Positions 5,786-8,703 of a stretch of 8,703 nt of DNA are shown here, in pieces. Both the position numbers and the translations under genes were made by a program. The notes under the pieces are model-generated. The model was given only the letters and a program-made list of their open reading frames with translations, ran no database searches and was not told where the DNA came from. The stretch's first letter is position 1, and every line of letters starts with the position of its first letter. The stretch covers positions 1-8,703 of the forward strand of contig PBUO01000022.1 of the NCBI GenBank assembly GCA_002727895.1, given 5' to 3'. Source of the stretch: Acidimicrobiaceae bacterium (GTDB lineage Bacteria; Actinomycetota; Acidimicrobiia; Acidimicrobiales; MedAcidi-G1).

Positions 5786-8703
5786 GGCCCGGCCATGAAG
5801 TCGGTGGCCAGGTGGTCGGCGTGGAGGGCGAGGACCGGATCGTCGGCCTTGCGGATCCGGGCCGCCCGGACGCGGCGGGCGTCCAGCCCGTCGGGGGTGC
5901 AGTGGGGGCACCGGTGGGCCTCGGGTCGGTCGCTGTCCGGCGGGTGGTGGGGGAAGGCGCCGCCCTCGATCCCGCGGACCGCAGATGCCAGCACCCGCCG
6001 GAACGCCCCGACCACCTCGTCGTCGACGTCGTAGCCGAGGTGCCGGTCGCTCTCGGCGACACCACCCACGAAGGCGTAAGTGGCATGGCTGGCGGTGCCC
6101 TCGCCTGTGGCCACGGCCAGCGCGTAGATGGGCAGCTGGAGGAAGGAACCCTCGGGGAAGTGGTCCTCGGGGATGGCCCGGTACCGGTCGGGCCTGCCGG
6201 TCTTGGTGTCGACGACCACCAAGGCGCCGTCGGCCGTCTCGTCGATCCGGTCGACGACTCCCCGGAACCGGAGCGTCTGGCCGTCCGACAGGGTCACCGC
6301 GAGGGCACCGTCGGGGGCCGCGTCGTCGCCGAACCGGCGCTCGGCGGCCACCGGTCGGCTGCCGAGCCGGGCCCGGAACGCCGAGTCGAGGACCAGGAAG
6401 TCGTCGAGTTCGGCGGCGAGGCGGGCCCGGACGGTCGGCCAGAAGCGAGGGTGGGCGGCCTCGCCCCGTGCCTCGGCGTGGTCACACTCGTCGGCCAGAA
6501 GCTCGGCGGCTCGGGCCCGCTGGTCCGCCGTCCACGGGGCACCGAACCCGGGCAGGGACCCCGCCTCGAGACCCTCAACCACGAGGCGCTCGAGGACCCG
6601 GTGGACGATGGAGCCGCGGACCAGCGGGGCCAGGTCGGTCCGCTCCTCAGGCTCGTCGAGCGGTCGGACACCGAGGACGTACTCCGAGAAGAAGGCGAAG
6701 GGACACGACACCCACTTCTCCAGCCGGCTGGCCGACAGCTCGCCGTCCAGAACGTCGAGGTTGACGCCGGAGAGGTTGCCGTCGAACCGGGTGAGGGTGT
6801 CGCCGGCCCGAGCGAGGTGCATCTCGATCCCCCGGTCGACGACCCCGTCGACGGATCGGAGGTGTTCCACGGCGGGGCCACCCCGGCGGACGGTGGCTGC
6901 CAGGTCGTGCTCCTGCGGGGTTGCCGGCTCGTCGCGGTCGAGGGCGTCGGTGAACGAGGCCACGTGGTCGAACCACGGCGCCCGGAACCGGTCGAGCTCG
7001 TCGGGCTCGGGCCGGTACCCGGCGAGGGCCTCGAACTCGGTGAGAAGGAGGCGCGACATGGGTCGGTCGCCCGACCTGCGGAGGTCGCCCCGGGGCTGGA
7101 CGAGGACGATCCGCTCGTCGGCTGCGGTCAGGGCGGCCAGGAAGGCGTGGCGCTGGCGGCCCACGTGGTCGTGCCGGGTGGGGAGGCCGGTGTCGGCAGC
7201 GGTGCGGCGGGCATCGGTCAGCAGCGGGTCGGCCGGGGCCCGGGTGGGGAGCGAACCCTCGGCGAGGCCGACTACCACCACGAGGTCGGCGTCGAGGCCG
7301 ACGGCCTGTTCGATGCCCACCACCTGGACGCCGATCCCGGTCCGACCCGACCGTCCGACCGGCCGGCGGAGCTCGGCCAGCAACGCGTTGCGGAAGCTCC
7401 GCTCTGGAGGGGTGGGCTCGACCCGGTCCAGGTCGGAGAGGGCGTCGAGGATCGACCCGACCTCCTCGAGTGCCAGGTGCTCGTTGGGTGGCCACTCCTC
7501 GCGGGCCGATGGGCCACCGAGGTGGTCGCGCACCAGCCGTCGAAGGCGGCGACAACGGCCCGACCAGGTGGTGTCGGAGCCCAGACCGCCCAGCGAGCCG
7601 TGGAGCCGGTCCATGAAGCCGAGCAGCCGTCGGGCCTGGGTGGCCTCGCCGGCCAGCCGGTCGACCAGCCACGGGCGGCCCTCGTCGTCGGCCTCGGCGG
7701 TCGCCGCGGCGTCGAGCTCTGCGGCCAGGCGGGTGAGGCGGACCGTCCAGTCCTCGATCCCGCCGACCACGCCGGCGCGCTCGGCGAGGCGGGCCCAGGC
7801 CCGTGCGGGAACCAGGTCGTGGTCGGGGTCCCAGAGCGGGACGCTGGACATCCAGGCCTGGAGGTCGCCACGGCGGAGGTCCCGGTCGGGAAGGCCGAGG
7901 AGGCCGGTCAGGAAGCGCCCGGGGATCGTCTCGTCGATGCGCCTGACGCCGCCGGCGTGGAAGGCGATGCCGGCCGAGGCGAGCCGCTCCTGGACCAGGC
8001 GGGCGTCGTCGGTCGTCGATGGGTGGACGAGCACGATCCGATCCAGCGGGGTGCCGGCCCGGGCCGCCTCGACGATGCGGCGCACGGCGTACCGGGCGGC
8101 CTCGTCCTGTTCGGGGACTGAGGCGACGCGGACGTCGGCCCGCCGGCCGGCGGGACCCGCATCGGGGGGATCGACGCCGAGCAGGTCAGCTAGGTCGTCG
8201 AGGAGGGGGTCGGGCGACGCGGTGCCGTCCGGGGCGTCGGCGTCGCCGACGATGGCGACCAGGCGGGTGGCCCCGGCGAGGGCCGAGACGAGGCGCCGCT
8301 CCGAGGCGGTCAGGCGTCCGGGCAGGTGCAGGACCACGGGGGAGGGCTTCACAGATCCTTCGGAGACCGCTCCGGCGGCCGCATCGGCCCGGTCGCGTTC
8401 GTCGTGGAACCGCTCGCCGAGCAGGTCGACCAGGCCACGGTGCAGCGACACGAGGTCGGCCAACATGCCACCCCCGCCGGCGAGGCGGCCCAGGGACTCC
8501 GGAGGGACCTCGCGGAGGTCGCGGTGGGCGGCGACCACCGAGCGCTCGACCGAGGGGTGGTCGGCGACCGGGCCGAACGCGCCGGGGCGCTCGGCGAGCA
8601 ACCGTCGGGTGGCGGCGAGGACGATGGCGTCGCTGACCGGCCGGCGGCCGGCCAGGCGGGACGATCGGGCCGACAGTGACCGGGCCAGGTCGAGGAGGGT
8701 GAC
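5770..8703 (-). CDS. addB: AddB-like PD-(D/E)XK nuclease with inactive helicase-like region (N-terminus cut by window edge)
   Basis: The frame is open from the right edge to TGA at 5770-5772, giving 977 visible residues; the true start lies outside. Residues are numbered from the edge. This is the predicted partner of the downstream AddA-like subunit: a second nuclease plus a helicase-like scaffold that in AddB and RecC reads DNA sequence. Segments such as RPVSDAIVLAATRRLLAE (22-39), ADLVVVVGLAEGSLPTR (472-488) and PRGDLRRSGDRPMSRLLL (537-554) match the degenerate helicase fold of AddB-like proteins. No DExx box is visible, and any Walker A would be in the missing part. The C-terminal nuclease is complete: His701 in GSIVHRVLE, Asp818 in GVVDRID, Asp832 and Lys834 in VVDTKTG, and QLPIYALA (856-863). 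It carries Cys667 (SCPFAFF) and Cys932/Cys935 (CPHC), matching three of the four Fe-S cysteines known in AddB; the fourth position is Asp941. It could also be named a RecC-like or generic PD-(D/E)XK family protein. Confidence 0.86.
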   Translation of the reverse strand, partial: VTLLDLARSLSARSSRLAGRRPVSDAIVLAATRRLLAERPGAFGPVADHPSVERSVVAAHRDLREVPPESLGRLAGGGGMLADLVSLHRGLVDLLGERFHDERDRADAAAGAVSEGSVKPSPVVLHLPGRLTASERRLVSALAGATRLVAIVGDADAPDGTASPDPLLDDLADLLGVDPPDAGPAGRRADVRVASVPEQDEAARYAVRRIVEAARAGTPLDRIVLVHPSTTDDARLVQERLASAGIAFHAGGVRRIDETIPGRFLTGLLGLPDRDLRRGDLQAWMSSVPLWDPDHDLVPARAWARLAERAGVVGGIEDWTVRLTRLAAELDAAATAEADDEGRPWLVDRLAGEATQARRLLGFMDRLHGSLGGLGSDTTWSGRCRRLRRLVRDHLGGPSAREEWPPNEHLALEEVGSILDALSDLDRVEPTPPERSFRNALLAELRRPVGRSGRTGIGVQVVGIEQAVGLDADLVVVVGLAEGSLPTRAPADPLLTDARRTAADTGLPTRHDHVGRQRHAFLAALTAADERIVLVQPRGDLRRSGDRPMSRLLLTEFEALAGYRPEPDELDRFRAPWFDHVASFTDALDRDEPATPQEHDLAATVRRGGPAVEHLRSVDGVVDRGIEMHLARAGDTLTRFDGNLSGVNLDVLDGELSASRLEKWVSCPFAFFSEYVLGVRPLDEPEERTDLAPLVRGSIVHRVLERLVVEGLEAGSLPGFGAPWTADQRARAAELLADECDHAEARGEAAHPRFWPTVRARLAAELDDFLVLDSAFRARLGSRPVAAERRFGDDAAPDGALAVTLSDGQTLRFRGVVDRIDETADGALVVVDTKTGRPDRYRAIPEDHFPEGSFLQLPIYALAVATGEGTASHATYAFVGGVAESDRHLGYDVDDEVVGAFRRVLASAVRGIEGGAFPHHPPDSDRPEAHRCPHCTPDGLDARRVRAARIRKADDPVLALHADHLATDFMAGPEDGS

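Noticed and set aside
5665..8121. Plus-strand open frame of about 818 codons opposite the AddB-like gene
   Set aside because: Its length comes from the rarity of stops in GC-rich antisense frames. The Gly/Val/Asp/Glu-rich product has no motifs, and the minus-strand frame carries a full nuclease signature.
8599..8601. TTG as a start codon for the AddB-like gene
   Set aside because: The same frame stays open to the window edge, and the 34 extra residues (including LLDLARSLSARSSRL and RPVSDAIVLAATRR) look like genuine protein of this family. The gene is therefore truncated by the window.
1..8703. A new defence or mobile-element system
   Set aside because: The helicase-nuclease pair matches housekeeping recombination machinery in domain order and motifs. 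No transposase, integrase, toxin, reverse transcriptase, methylase or phage gene is present, and composition looks even across the window.

Overview
The window is uniformly GC-rich. Every convincing gene lies on the minus strand, so transcription runs from the right edge of the window (8703) to the left edge (1). All four visible stop codons are TGA. The content is an AddAB-type DNA end-processing pair, a CitE-like CoA ester lyase, a luciferase-like (probably F420-dependent) oxidoreductase and an Ala/Glu-rich hypothetical. Together with the codon use, this suggests a chromosomal segment of a high-GC actinobacterium, perhaps Acidimicrobiia. That placement is inferred from gene content and composition and has not been tested phylogenetically.

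Layout in transcription order: (1) 8703-5770, an AddB-like PD-(D/E)XK nuclease with a degenerate helicase region, cut by the window edge at its N-terminus. (2) 5773-2423, an AddA/RecB-like UvrD-family helicase-nuclease whose GTG start overlaps the addB-like stop in a GTGA, behind a good GGAGG ribosome binding site. (3) 2369-1506, a CoA ester lyase of the HpcH/HpaI-CitE family, 53 nt downstream. (4) 1475-531, an LLM-class oxidoreductase, 30 nt further on. (5) After a 123-nt gap with a candidate terminator hairpin, 407-1, an unrecognised protein with a charged helical N-terminus and an acidic Glu/Asp-Ala-Pro repeat tail. It runs off the left edge and uses a GTG start.

The first two genes should form one heterodimeric machine that resects double-strand DNA breaks for RecA-dependent recombination. 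Both nuclease active sites look intact and only the AddA-like subunit shows a working helicase motor. The lyase and oxidoreductase have no obvious link to DNA repair. They may share the transcript simply because they are co-directional.

No mobile elements, RNA genes, CRISPR arrays or phage genes were seen. Coding density is high and no gap exceeds about 125 nt. I do not see a clearly new biological system. The points most worth a second look are an apparent Cys-to-Asp replacement in the predicted Fe-S motif of the AddB-like subunit, a two-nuclease AddAB-type pair in a probable actinobacterium, the in-frame repeat tract at the left edge, and a 15-bp tandem duplication that doubles the addA stop codon.
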